32,093 nucleotides of DNA from Adhaeribacter aerolatus (GTDB taxonomy: Bacteria; Bacteroidota; Bacteroidia; Cytophagales; Hymenobacteraceae), in assembly GCF_007991635.1 (NCBI RefSeq), contig NZ_BJYS01000059.1:1-32093 (forward strand). Direction: 5' to 3'. Both the position numbers and the translations under genes were made by a program. The notes under the pieces were generated by a model. The model was given only the letters and a program-made list of their open reading frames with translations. It did no database searches and was not told where the DNA came from. This document shows, piece by piece, positions 13,928 to 23,222 of this stretch. Position 1 is the first letter of the stretch; the number at the start of each line of letters is the position of its first letter.

Positions 13928-16102
13928 ATGAAAAATTTAGTGCTTTGCCTGCTGGCATTGGTATGCACAACCATAGCCTATGGCCAGAATACATTAACGG
14001 CTTATATTAAGGATGCAGAAACCCAGGCTCCTTTAATAGGCGCAATTGCCATTATACAAAATGTGGCCAATGGGGCCACCTCTGACGTATCTGGTAAGAT
14101 TATTATTAATAATATTCCGGATGGCTTGCAAACCATCCGTTTCTCTTATGTCGGCTACACCGAAAATAAACAAGCCATTCTTTTTCCCCGGATAACAACT
14201 GACCCTATTACTATTCTGCTGGAGGAAGATGAAGCTGAACTGGAAGCAGTGGAGATCACTTCAACCCGTAGCACCCGGACTATCCGGGATATTTCGACCC
14301 GTGTAGAATTTATTGCCGGCGAAGAGTTGGAAGAAAAAGGCAATATGAAACCGGGTGACATCCGCATGATTTTAAGCGAGAGTACCGGCATCCAAACCCA
14401 GCAAACATCACCAACCTCCGCTAATGCGAGCATCCGTATCCAGGGCCTGGATGGGCGCTATACGCAACTGCTTAAAGACGGCTTTCCGTTGTATTCGGGT
14501 TATGCAGGCGGTTTGGGTTTATTACAAACACCACCTTTAGACTTAAAGCAGGTAGAAGTTATAAAAGGCTCTGCTTCAACTTTGTACGGTGGCGGCGCTA
14601 TTGCCGGTTTGGTTAACCTAATCTCAAAAACACCACAGGAGGAGCAGGAATTACGTTTTCTTTTGAACGGTACCACCGCTGGCGGGTTAGATGTAAACGG
14701 CTTCTATGGCAAACGATTCGATAAGATAGGTGTTACTGTGTTTGCGGCCCGGAACAGCAATGCCGCCTACGACCCTTCCGATACCGACTTATCAGCCATC
14801 CCGCAATTTAGCCGGTATACCATTAACCCGCGTTTATTCTTTTACCCAACCGAGAGGACCCAAATCAACCTGGGCGTTAATACTGTATGGGAAGACCGGT
14901 TAGGGGGCGACATCCATTATATTAAAGGAGAGCGAAACGAGAACCATCGTTATTTTGAACAAAATAAGACCCAACGGTTCTCTACCCAGCTGGCGATTAA
15001 CCATCAATTAAAAAACACCGGACAAATCACGCTTAAAAACAGTATCAGTTATTTTAAACGGCGCCTTAACCTCCCCGAATATAACTTTACAGGCAACCAG
15101 GTAAGTACTTTTAGCGAGGCTAATTACACCCGGTCCGGCGAAACAGCCGAATGGGTAACGGGCTTAAATGTGGTTACCAACCAGTTCCAGGAAGTTAGAT
15201 TAGCGCCGACACCGCTCCGCGATTATACCCAAACTACCTTTGGCGCTTTTATCCAAAATTCTTTAAAGGCTAATACCTGGCTAAATATCGAAACTGGTTT
15301 AAGAGGCGACTATGTACTGGATTATGGCTTTGCCTTGCTGCCCCGCATCTCGGCTTTATTTAAAATAAGCCCCAATCTGACCTCTCGCTTAGGCGGCGGT
15401 TTAGGCTACAAAGCTCCTTCTATTTTTACTGAAGAAACCGAAAGGCTCCAGTACAGGGGCGTTTTACCAGTAAACGCCACTACAAATAAATTAGAACGCA
15501 GTTATGGGGCCAACTGGGATTTTACCTACCGTACAGCTTTTATAAATGAGGCAGTTAGTTTTAGTATCAATCACCTGTTTTTCTACACCTACCTCAATTA
15601 TCCGTTAATGTTATTTTCTACCGGAAGCGGCTTATACCAACTCCGTAATATACCAGGGCATATAGATACTAAAGGTACTGAAACAAATATTAAAATAGGC
15701 TATCAAGATTTAAACCTATTCCTGGGCTATACTTTTACCAATACCAAGGTACATGCGAACGGCGTTAAAACTACAAATCCGTTAACACCTAAACATCGGC
15801 TAAATACCGTTTTAATGTACGAGGTAGAAGATAAATGGAAACTGGGTTTGGAGGCTTACTATTTCAGTAAACAACGCTTAAGCGATGGCACTACTGGTAA
15901 ATCCTATGTTATTACCGGGTTTATGGCCGAGAAACTCTGGGAGAAATTTTCGCTTTACGCCAACTTCGAGAACTTCTTAGATGCACGCCAAACCAGGTTT
16001 GATACCATTTATACCGGCAACATTGCCAACCCTGTATTCCGGGATATATATGCACCCTTAGATGGTTTTGTCATCAATGGGGGAATAAAAATCAGATTAT
16101 AA
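13928..16102 (+). CDS. TonB-dependent outer-membrane receptor
   Basis: A 724-residue outer-membrane beta-barrel. A signal peptide ends near AYGQ (residues 18-21), followed by a carboxypeptidase-regulatory-like domain (TAYIKDAETQAPLIGAIAII ... VSGKIIINNIPDG ... SYVGYTE) at about 24-98. A plug domain follows (MILSESTGIQ, SIRIQGLDGRYTQLLKDGFP, VEVIKGSASTLYGGGAIAGL) at about 145-235, then a barrel ending in GFVINGGIKIRL. Length and order fit siderophore/metal-type receptors rather than SusC proteins (about 1000 residues). Ligand unknown; the pairing with the small Cys-rich protein and position opposite the ars operon suggest a metal or chelate. Probably co-transcribed from the promoter before 13519. 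Confidence 0.92.
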   Translation: MKNLVLCLLALVCTTIAYGQNTLTAYIKDAETQAPLIGAIAIIQNVANGATSDVSGKIIINNIPDGLQTIRFSYVGYTENKQAILFPRITTDPITILLEEDEAELEAVEITSTRSTRTIRDISTRVEFIAGEELEEKGNMKPGDIRMILSESTGIQTQQTSPTSANASIRIQGLDGRYTQLLKDGFPLYSGYAGGLGLLQTPPLDLKQVEVIKGSASTLYGGGAIAGLVNLISKTPQEEQELRFLLNGTTAGGLDVNGFYGKRFDKIGVTVFAARNSNAAYDPSDTDLSAIPQFSRYTINPRLFFYPTERTQINLGVNTVWEDRLGGDIHYIKGERNENHRYFEQNKTQRFSTQLAINHQLKNTGQITLKNSISYFKRRLNLPEYNFTGNQVSTFSEANYTRSGETAEWVTGLNVVTNQFQEVRLAPTPLRDYTQTTFGAFIQNSLKANTWLNIETGLRGDYVLDYGFALLPRISALFKISPNLTSRLGGGLGYKAPSIFTEETERLQYRGVLPVNATTNKLERSYGANWDFTYRTAFINEAVSFSINHLFFYTYLNYPLMLFSTGSGLYQLRNIPGHIDTKGTETNIKIGYQDLNLFLGYTFTNTKVHANGVKTTNPLTPKHRLNTVLMYEVEDKWKLGLEAYYFSKQRLSDGTTGKSYVITGFMAEKLWEKFSLYANFENFLDARQTRFDTIYTGNIANPVFRDIYAPLDGFVINGGIKIRL

Positions 16103-16361
16103 AGTGAAAATTTTTAAATTCTTGTTTTAAGGCTGATTCAGGAACGATTGCGATTCAAATCCAGATTTTTAAAAAATAATAGAAAACCAATTTGGGGCTG
16201 ACTAATTTATAATAGTTGGTGAATTCATTTGAAAATTTAGAATAACAGCTTCTTACAATCGTGTCATATGCTTTTTTTTCTGTTTTACAGATAGTTAAAT
16301 TATTAGCAACCAACAGGTAACGCAATTTTAAAACATCTGCCAAATGAATATTTGCTTTTGG

Positions 16362-17126
16362 TTAAGATAGCGATTTATCTAATCCTTTAATCTGGGATTT
16401 ATAGCCGGCCGGAAAAATTATCTCTTTTAGAAGCCAGTCGGTTTTAAGTACCCGGCTGGCTTTGTATAAGTAAAGAATCGGGTAGAGCAGGGAAATTTTT
16501 CTTTTGCCTAATAATTCATTTACCCGGGGTGGCGCCACCATGGTTTGGGCCTCCCGCAATATGAGGTATCGGAAAGTACCTAAATGTTTCCGGTATTGCT
16601 GAAAGAGATTGCTGGTGAAGGCGCTTTTTTGTAAATCTTGTTGCAAGTGTTGGGCATGTACCGGTAACCAGGCCTGGTAATTGGCCGGCAAATCTTTTAT
16701 GCCCATCCTTTCTCCGACGGCGTAAAACACCTGGTATATTTCTTCATTTTCCTGGTTGGTTAATTTCCGGTTGAGCAACTCAAATGCCCGCACGGAATAA
16801 TAAATCAGCATAAACAATACATCGCGGTAGGCCCAGTCCGGAATAGCAGCACCCCGGCTCGCTTCTACGCTCGCGTGAATTTCCCGCATTTTATCTATAG
16901 CCCGGTACGCACCGGTCCGGTCCGAGAAAACAATGCGTTGGGCATAAGCTACCGTCGAGAATAAGCGGCCCAACGGATCGGCCGGTAATTTGCCGGTAAA
17001 ATAAAGCCAGTCTACTGCCTTGTTGAGCGCAAACTCGGCTGAGGCTCCGGCAAAAATAAAAAGAATGGTATCGGAGTTACCCCAGATTTGCCGTACCACC
17101 GAATTTTTATCTACAAAATAATCCAT
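16362..17126 (-). CDS. MpaB/DUF2236-family oxygenase
   Basis: A 254-residue all-helical protein of the DUF2236 family (MpaB' and rubber-oxygenase relatives), thought to bind haem b and act on hydrophobic substrates. Landmarks are VRQIWGNSDTILFIFAGASA at residues 11-30, TVAYAQRIVFSD at about 63-74, the conserved IHASVE (His88) and IPDWAYRDVLFMLIYYSVRAFELL at about 96-119, then the helical tail. There is no signal peptide. It is transcribed away from mqo. The actual substrate and activity are unknown. Confidence 0.82.
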   Translation of the reverse strand: MDYFVDKNSVVRQIWGNSDTILFIFAGASAEFALNKAVDWLYFTGKLPADPLGRLFSTVAYAQRIVFSDRTGAYRAIDKMREIHASVEASRGAAIPDWAYRDVLFMLIYYSVRAFELLNRKLTNQENEEIYQVFYAVGERMGIKDLPANYQAWLPVHAQHLQQDLQKSAFTSNLFQQYRKHLGTFRYLILREAQTMVAPPRVNELLGKRKISLLYPILYLYKASRVLKTDWLLKEIIFPAGYKSQIKGLDKSLS

Positions 17127-17393
17127 ATCTGTAAAACGACTGGACAGCTTAAAATATGCAATAAGATTTCTTTTAAAAGAAGTCCTTTTTATCCAGTAGG
17201 TAAAATAAAGATGCCGGGGTTTCCGGAATATTCTGTAAAAACCTGTTTAAAACTCATCCAGTTAAGATGAAATTCGTTTTAAGAGAATTATCCTGATTTC
17301 GCTCCTTCATTTACACCCGGTAGAGCTGTAATAGCAAATTAACCGGATTAACAGAAAAGCTTAGCAGGAATAAACATTTTGTAACTTTTAGTT

Positions 17394-17401
17394 TACTTTT
17401 G
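17394..17401 (+). promoter_or_regulatory. -7 promoter element of mqo
   Basis: TACTTTTG matches TAnnTTTG and lies 19 nt before the ATG at 17421. No well-spaced TTTG -33 element is visible. Confidence 0.4.
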
Positions 17402-17420
17402 TGCATAATTTTTTAGAAAT

Positions 17421-18938
17421 ATGGTAAAACACGATAATTCTTTTGAAGAATATCCGGACGTGGTTTTAATAGGAGCAGGCATTATGAGCGCCACCCTGGG
17501 TATGTTACTAAAACAACTGCAACCCGATATTACCATCGAGATTTTTGAGCGGTTAGATGTAGCGGCGGCCGAAAGCTCTGACGCCTGGAATAATGCTGGA
17601 ACAGGCCACTCAGCCTTTTGTGAATTAAATTATACCCCGGAAAAACCGGACGGAACCGTAGAAACTTCTAAAGCGGTAAAAATTGCTGAATCGTTCGAAG
17701 AATCGCGGCAATTCTGGGCTTATCTCATTCAACAGAACCTGATTAAATTACCCGAAACTTTTATTCGAAGCATTCCGCACATGAGTTTTGTTTGGGGCGA
17801 AGAGAATGTGCATTATTTGAAAAAACGCCACCAGGCTTTAACCCAATGCAACCTGTTTAAGGGAATGCAATATTCCGAAGACCCAGAGCAATTAAAGCAG
17901 TGGATACCTTTGATAATGGAGGGGCGCGACCGGTCGGAGAAGGTAGCAGCTACCCGCATGGACCTAGGCACAGATGTTAATTTTGGCGCACTTACCCGGT
18001 GTATGTTCAATCAGTTACAGGAGAATGACGGAGTACATTTACATTTCGGACAGGAAGTACGCAAACTGAAACAACTGGAGAATGGCTTGTGGCAGCTTAA
18101 AGTAAAAGAATTGGCTACCGGCGAAAAACGTAAGATAAAAGCCAAATTCGTGTTTATCGGGGCAGGCGGTGGCTCTTTGCCTTTGCTGCTGAAATCCGAC
18201 ATACCGGAAGGCAAAGGGTTTGGCGGTTTTCCGGTGAGCGGCCAATGGCTGGTTTGCACCAACCCCGAGGTCATTGAGCGGCACCAGGCCAAAGTTTATG
18301 GCAAAGCATCGGTAGGATCCCCACCCATGTCGGTGCCGCACCTGGATACGCGCATTATTAACGGCAAAAAAGCGCTGCTTTTCGGTCCTTATGCCGGGTT
18401 CTCTACTAAATTTCTGAAGAGCGGTTCCTTTATGGATTTACCTATGTCTATAAAAGCGAATAACCTGCGCCCCATGCTCATTGCGGGCATTAAAAATATA
18501 CCGCTTACCCGATACCTGATTAACGAAGTGCGGCAATCGGCCTCCGACCGATTGGCTTCGCTGCGGGCGTTCGTGCCCAAGGCGCGCATGGAAGACTGGA
18601 AATTGGAAGTGGCCGGCCAACGGGTGCAGGTCATTAAAAAGCACCCCACCGAAGGTGGTATTCTGGAGTTTGGCACCGAGGTGGTAAGTGCCGCGGACGG
18701 TTCTATTGCGGCCTTGTTGGGCGCTTCACCAGGCGCTTCTACGGCGGTTTCGATTATGCTCAACTTGCTACAACGTTGCTTTAAAGACCAGCTGCAATCC
18801 GTTGCCTGGCAAGCCAAATTAAAGGAAATGATTCCGTCTTATGGTAAGTCGCTGGCCAAAGACCCTCAGTTACTGGAAGAAGTAAGAACCATGACCAGCG
18901 AGGTGCTTGGTCTCACCGAAGTAGAAAAAGTAAAATAA
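17421..18938 (+). CDS. mqo: Malate:quinone oxidoreductase
   Basis: A 505-residue peripheral membrane FAD enzyme that oxidises malate to oxaloacetate and passes electrons to quinone, serving the TCA cycle and the respiratory chain. The FAD-binding motif [20 protein letters not shown] begins near residue 14. The Mqo signatures [20 protein letters not shown] (about 52-71), the [16 protein letters not shown] segment, [25 protein letters not shown] and the C-terminal [14 protein letters not shown] are all present. Length is normal for the family (about 490-510). It is monocistronic: a repeat element begins 4 nt after the stop and a strong terminator follows. Confidence 0.97.
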   Translation: MVKHDNSFEEYPDVVLIGAGIMSATLGMLLKQLQPDITIEIFERLDVAAAESSDAWNNAGTGHSAFCELNYTPEKPDGTVETSKAVKIAESFEESRQFWAYLIQQNLIKLPETFIRSIPHMSFVWGEENVHYLKKRHQALTQCNLFKGMQYSEDPEQLKQWIPLIMEGRDRSEKVAATRMDLGTDVNFGALTRCMFNQLQENDGVHLHFGQEVRKLKQLENGLWQLKVKELATGEKRKIKAKFVFIGAGGGSLPLLLKSDIPEGKGFGGFPVSGQWLVCTNPEVIERHQAKVYGKASVGSPPMSVPHLDTRIINGKKALLFGPYAGFSTKFLKSGSFMDLPMSIKANNLRPMLIAGIKNIPLTRYLINEVRQSASDRLASLRAFVPKARMEDWKLEVAGQRVQVIKKHPTEGGILEFGTEVVSAADGSIAALLGASPGASTAVSIMLNLLQRCFKDQLQSVAWQAKLKEMIPSYGKSLAKDPQLLEEVRTMTSEVLGLTEVEKVK

Positions 18939-18942
18939 ATAA

Positions 18943-19029
18943 GACTTTCGCAAAATGGTTTCTTAAAATTGTAAATCCTCCCCCTTGCCCCCTCCGAAGG
19001 GGGACTTTCAATAATTTTGCGAAAGTCCT
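18943..19029. mobile_element. Palindromic MITE/REP-like element, copy 2
   Basis: Same architecture as copy 1: terminal inverted repeat GACTTTCGCAAAAT / ATTTTGCGAAAGTC (18943-18956 and 19014-19027) and the identical inner TCCCCCTT...AAGGGGGA hairpin. It differs from copy 1 at about five positions and lies 4 nt after the mqo stop codon, before the mqo terminator. Confidence 0.8.
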
Positions 19030-19052
19030 GATAAAGAAAATTAAAAATAAAG

Positions 19053-19104
19053 AAAAGCCCCGGAAAGAGAGTATGAATCTTTATCTCTTCCGGGGCTTTT
19101 TCTT
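19053..19104 (+). terminator. Strong intrinsic terminator of mqo
   Basis: AAGCCCCGGAAAGAGA pairs with TCTCTTCCGGGGCTT (one bulge) around a 13-nt loop, followed by TTTTCTT. It lies 115 nt after mqo because the repeat element sits in between. The mirrored A-run means it may also work from the minus strand. Confidence 0.85.
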
Positions 19105-19258
19105 ATATTACCCAAGCCGTTAACAGTAAAGCGATTTTTAAGTATAACGGCAGAATCCAAACCACTTTTATTGTTCAGCAGAATAGAATTAAAACTAAAT
19201 TTGGGGCTCTTGAAAATTTCAGGCGAAAGTTTTTATGTAAGCGGCAGGACTCTAATTT

Positions 19259-19540
19259 TTATTGCCACAAAGCCTGGGTGTTTAACTCAAACGCTACCAG
19301 CTTACTCCAAGCCACCCGCACGGCTTTATGTTGGCTCCTAATAGTTAAAATAAATATATCCGGGTCGCTAAAGTTTAGCAAAAAATCGCCATGCCGGCCT
19401 TCCATAAAAAAGGTGCCTTCAAAAATAAACCGGATGGGCATGCCTTTAGCCGGGGTATAAACTTCACACTCCTTTCCGGTGGTCTGCAAAAAAGGTTTTA
19501 AGAAAGGTAGTAATTTACTTTTCCAGGTATCTCTATCCAT
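19259..19540 (-). CDS. Hypothetical protein, 93 residues
   Basis: Not recognised. A soluble protein with alternating beta-type segments (PIRFIFEGTFFMEGRHGDFL; FSDPDIFILTIRSQHKAVRV) and an N-terminal helix (TWKSKLLPFLKPFLQTTG); the composition suggests a small alpha/beta domain. No signal peptide. It lies between the mqo terminator and the nine-gene operon, on the operon strand but 233 nt past its last stop, so it is probably a separate gene. Confidence 0.6.
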   Translation of the reverse strand: MDRDTWKSKLLPFLKPFLQTTGKECEVYTPAKGMPIRFIFEGTFFMEGRHGDFLLNFSDPDIFILTIRSQHKAVRVAWSKLVAFELNTQALWQ

Positions 19541-19773
19541 GTATAATCATTTATCCTCACCATCCTTAATAAAATCGCTTTTAGGATTATTTACGGATGA
19601 TAGTCGATGCCTTCATACGGAATTTTGAATAGAATGACACGGCCTGAAAGAGTTTTTTAAAGAAATGCAAAAAAAAAATGGATTATCAGAATATAAGTGC
19701 TCAAAACCAAATTGGGTTAGCTTTGGTTTAGAAATGAAAAATTCTACCAGTAAAAAAGTAACCCGGATTTGAA

Positions 19774-20802
19774 TTACACTTTTTCGACTACATTATCAGC
19801 CTGTTTAATCAGGCTATTCAGGTGCCCATCCAGGTTTACTTTTTTCGATTCTTCTTTTAAACCCTGTAATATTTCCCGACCAGATTCCTCCTGATTCAAA
19901 TTTTTGAGGTAGTTGGTAATCAGGTGCAAGGTCTGGTAATCTTTTTCCTGCCACTGGGGTTGCTGGTACAGCTTTTCTTCTTTTAGTATTTGCTGCAAAT
20001 GCGGCTCCAGGCCCTTTGTTTCAGCTTCGGTTCGGATGGAGCGAACGAGTTTATCATAAGTAACCTGATCTGGAATTTTATCTATCTGGTGGGTAATTAC
20101 TTTTAAAGTTTCCCGGTGCCGGCGGGCTTGCCGGAATAATAATAAAGCCACTATACCAATAAGCAAAGCTAACCCACCGGCCCCAAACGCCAGCCTTTTT
20201 ATATCCCGGATTCTTTCCTGAGCCTGCCGGTTTATTCTGGCAATATTGGGATTTACCTGATTCCGGATAACGCCTGTAGCAATTTTTTGTACCAGCGAAT
20301 CGAGCAAAGCCTGGGTGTTATTACCCAATAGTTCGTCCCGGAAAATAGCGGCCCGTTGAAGGCTTATGTCATTTAATAATTCGTCGCGGAGGGCGGCTAC
20401 AAATTGTTTGGTTTGGTCGCCGCGAATATTATCTAAAAAAGAAAGGCCTTTGGTGTTTAAATCGTTGGTGGTATTCTGAATTATTTTTTCCAGCCACAAC
20501 TGGGTATAGGCGCTTAGGAGGCTGTCTCTTACCCGGACTGTGGTGGCAAGTGCTTGGTGATCCAGTTGCCGGCCCAAGGAGTCTACCTGGGCCCGGATGC
20601 GGGACTGAATGCTGTCGTCTAAAACGGTGGCCATTACACTGCGGGCCACTGTGCCCGATAATGCCTTTGCGGTACTATCCAGGTAAGATTTGGGCAATTC
20701 TTTCTTTACCCCGGCCGTAAAACGCGCTCCTAGTTTTTCGGCGCAGCTGCTCCACAAAAAGACGAGTGGCAATAAAAGTAAGAGCAGGCTACGGCTTTTC
20801 AT
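19774..20802 (-). CDS. Lipoprotein with one internal membrane helix, unknown
   Basis: A 342-residue protein starting with a lipoprotein signal (LLLPLVFLWSSC, Cys20). The long periplasmic part (about 21-200) is predicted helical and Gln/Arg/Asp-rich (for example DSIQSRIRAQVDSLGRQL), a strong membrane helix follows at 205-223 (FGAGGLALLIGIVALLLF), and the C-terminal 120 residues are charged and helical. A lipid-anchored N-terminus plus an inner-membrane helix would place it across the envelope. No known family recognised. It is the last gene of the operon, 74 nt after the GMC oxidoreductase, and may organise the other membrane-associated products (inference). Confidence 0.75.
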   Translation of the reverse strand: MKSRSLLLLLLPLVFLWSSCAEKLGARFTAGVKKELPKSYLDSTAKALSGTVARSVMATVLDDSIQSRIRAQVDSLGRQLDHQALATTVRVRDSLLSAYTQLWLEKIIQNTTNDLNTKGLSFLDNIRGDQTKQFVAALRDELLNDISLQRAAIFRDELLGNNTQALLDSLVQKIATGVIRNQVNPNIARINRQAQERIRDIKRLAFGAGGLALLIGIVALLLFRQARRHRETLKVITHQIDKIPDQVTYDKLVRSIRTEAETKGLEPHLQQILKEEKLYQQPQWQEKDYQTLHLITNYLKNLNQEESGREILQGLKEESKKVNLDGHLNSLIKQADNVVEKV

Positions 20803-20876
20803 GGGTTTAGGAGGTTAATGACTGGGGCTAAAATGGGTACATCCGGAAACAGGTATAACTGGCTCCGGATGTATTC

Positions 20877-23222
20877 TTATAAATATTGTTGGTAAAGGGC
20901 CTTGCTGAAAAACAAACCAAAATCTTTGATGGCTTTGGCGCTTTCCAGGACATCAGCGGCATGTAACGCTTTAATGGTTGTAACTTGTTTTTTAAAATCT
21001 TTAGGTAATATTTTCAGAATGCCTTTGCCGGTTACCGGGCCAGAACTATCAGGGCCTTCGTAAACAGTAATAAAGAGGGTAGAGGTATCCGACCACACAT
21101 CAAAACCTTTATCGTCGGCTGCTTCTTTGTAACCGGTAAAGAAATATTCGTGGCCACCTACGGTATGCAGCTTCATCTGGTACAGCATTTTCAGTTTGCC
21201 CGGGTCTTGTTTGTCTTTTACAAACAAATTAAACTTTCCTTCGCTAATGGTTAAAGGTTTGGGCGATAAAGCAGGAGCGGTTACGGTTCCGGCCATTTTG
21301 GCTTCGTGCTGCTCGCTGTTGAGCATTTTTTCCAGGTCTTCCGAAACTATAGTGAGGGTAAAAGTAAACGGCGAATTTTTATTTTTTCCGGCATCATGGC
21401 CCTTCTGGAAGTCATCTTTTTCTTCGGTTGAGAAATAACCGGTCATGGTTTCGGTAAACTGCAGTCCAACGGGTTTAATCTTTTTTTCCTGCGGCGTAAC
21501 GGCCGGAAAATCATAAGAAATGGTCAAGCCATAATCCTGGGCAATAATTTCGCAGGATCTTTCGGCCAGCGCCGAAATGGTGAGTAAGGGGTTAACCCCT
21601 ACCGAACGCGGAATAATGGCACCATCGGTTACGTACAAACCTTGGTGCAGATCGGTACCGGTTTCGGAGGCATAAACCTGGCCAGCGTGGTTTACAACCC
21701 CCGTTTCGGCCTTGTCGCCCATCACGCAGCCGCCCAAAGGGTGCACCGTTACCAGATCAAAATTCATGGCCTTGCTCCACGAGGGGTTGGTGACGTAAGT
21801 GCCGCCCAAAGCTTTGGTGGCTTCTTTCAGTTTATCGTTTACTATTTTAAAAATGGGCTGTTTGCCTACCGCCGGCCAGTCTACCCGGATGCGGTCGTGG
21901 GCTAAACTAAGTTTACCTTTGCCATCGTCGTGCGACATAACCAGGTAGGTAAGGGTATTTTTTAAAGCGCCTTCGTAAGCCCCTAATATTTTGGTTTTGA
22001 TTTTCCGGAGCTTTTCCATGGCAAAATCTTTTAGGTTGGCATCCGTATCTTTGCCGAGCAATCTGGCCACGGTAATAAAAGTGCCGGGCAAAATGCCGGA
22101 TAAGGCACCCGGAATAACGCCTTCTTCAATTACGTAACCTTCTTCCAGGTTTTCTTTGCCGCGCATATCTATAATGCCGCCAATACACGGGCCAACGGCT
22201 TCAATTTCTTCGCCGGGTTTATGTTTGCCAAATCCTACGCCGTTTATCTCGTAATCGTTATTAAAACCAAATCCCAGCACGTCTCCGTTGCCGGTAAACC
22301 GGTGCCCCAGCAGGTTAGATAGCTGCAAACCATTCTGTTTAGACTTAAGCAATATTTCGGTGCTGCCCAAGCTGCCGGCCCCCAGGATAACCATGTTGGC
22401 CCGCACGAACAGGAAAGGCGCTTTAAATTTTTCGCGGCCGGCTTCCTGTAGCCGGTAATAAATTACCCATTGGTTATTGATTCTTTCCAGGTGCTGCACA
22501 GCTACTTCGGTAAATATTTCGGCGCCGTGGTTCCGGGCATCGGGCAGGTAGTTCATCAAGGTGGTATTTTTTGCCCCGTAATTACAGCCGGTTACGCAGT
22601 CGCCGCAGAGGTCGCATTTATGTTGTTCTACCCCCACGTGGTTTATTTTATTTTCAAAAGTTACGTTAATTGGGGCAAAGGTAAATGGCTCATTTAAGGC
22701 TTTGGCGGCCACTTTCATGGCTTCGGTTTTGGGTAATTTGGGGTAACCGTTTTTTCCTTCGGGGTAACGTTCGGGCTTCAGCATGGCGCGGGCCCGTTCT
22801 ACCCCGCGGTCAAAAGAAGCAAAATCTTCCCGTATTTCTAGCGGCCAGGCTTCATCTGCAAATACCCGCCGGTCGGGCTCGATGCACACGTTGGCATTTA
22901 CGAGCGAAGTGCCGCCTAAACCACAGCCAACGAAAACGTTAATGTCTTTGTTTACATGAAACTCGTACAGCGCCGTGGTAGAACCCAGATGCTTGTGTGG
23001 CATATTTACCTGCATTTCCTTCGTGGCCTGTACCTGGTCGTCGGGGTAGTCGCCGGGCTGGTATTCTTTGCCTCTTTCGAGTAAACCTACCTTCAGGCCG
23101 GCCCGCGCCAGGCGCGAAGCGGCAATACTGCCCCCGTAACCGGAGCCAATTACCACTACATCGTAAAAAGGCTTAATATCTGTTATGGGTAAGGACAGGT
23201 ACGCTTGGGGGTGCTTCTTCAT
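20877..23222 (-). CDS. GMC oxidoreductase (cholesterol-oxidase-like) with ferredoxin-type Cys motif and extra C-terminal module
   Basis: A 781-residue flavoprotein. The FAD dinucleotide motif GSGYGG is at 26-31; GCGLGGTSLVNANV at 99-112 is typical of the cholesterol-oxidase branch. Cys203-206-209-213 form CxxCxxCxxxC, which could hold a 4Fe-4S cluster. The catalytic His/Asn pair fits H494 (HPLGG) and N544 (GVNPLLTISA). Residues about 580-781 form an extra beta-rich module that resembles the end of the patatin-like protein in the same operon. No signal peptide; cytoplasmic or membrane-associated. It would oxidise a hydroxyl group of a lipid or sterol-like substrate. Its start overlaps the metallophosphoesterase end by 50 nt, implying translational coupling. 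Confidence 0.9.
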   Translation of the reverse strand: MKKHPQAYLSLPITDIKPFYDVVVIGSGYGGSIAASRLARAGLKVGLLERGKEYQPGDYPDDQVQATKEMQVNMPHKHLGSTTALYEFHVNKDINVFVGCGLGGTSLVNANVCIEPDRRVFADEAWPLEIREDFASFDRGVERARAMLKPERYPEGKNGYPKLPKTEAMKVAAKALNEPFTFAPINVTFENKINHVGVEQHKCDLCGDCVTGCNYGAKNTTLMNYLPDARNHGAEIFTEVAVQHLERINNQWVIYYRLQEAGREKFKAPFLFVRANMVILGAGSLGSTEILLKSKQNGLQLSNLLGHRFTGNGDVLGFGFNNDYEINGVGFGKHKPGEEIEAVGPCIGGIIDMRGKENLEEGYVIEEGVIPGALSGILPGTFITVARLLGKDTDANLKDFAMEKLRKIKTKILGAYEGALKNTLTYLVMSHDDGKGKLSLAHDRIRVDWPAVGKQPIFKIVNDKLKEATKALGGTYVTNPSWSKAMNFDLVTVHPLGGCVMGDKAETGVVNHAGQVYASETGTDLHQGLYVTDGAIIPRSVGVNPLLTISALAERSCEIIAQDYGLTISYDFPAVTPQEKKIKPVGLQFTETMTGYFSTEEKDDFQKGHDAGKNKNSPFTFTLTIVSEDLEKMLNSEQHEAKMAGTVTAPALSPKPLTISEGKFNLFVKDKQDPGKLKMLYQMKLHTVGGHEYFFTGYKEAADDKGFDVWSDTSTLFITVYEGPDSSGPVTGKGILKILPKDFKKQVTTIKALHAADVLESAKAIKDFGLFFSKALYQQYL

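Noticed and set aside
16155-16343. Minus-strand 62-residue open frame just after the MpaB-type gene
   Set aside because: AT-rich, composition unlike neighbouring genes, ends in a low-complexity FYYFLKIWI tail, no promoter or recognisable family; more likely chance.
18389-18817. 142-residue minus-strand frame inside mqo
   Set aside because: Antisense shadow of the well-conserved mqo C-terminal half.
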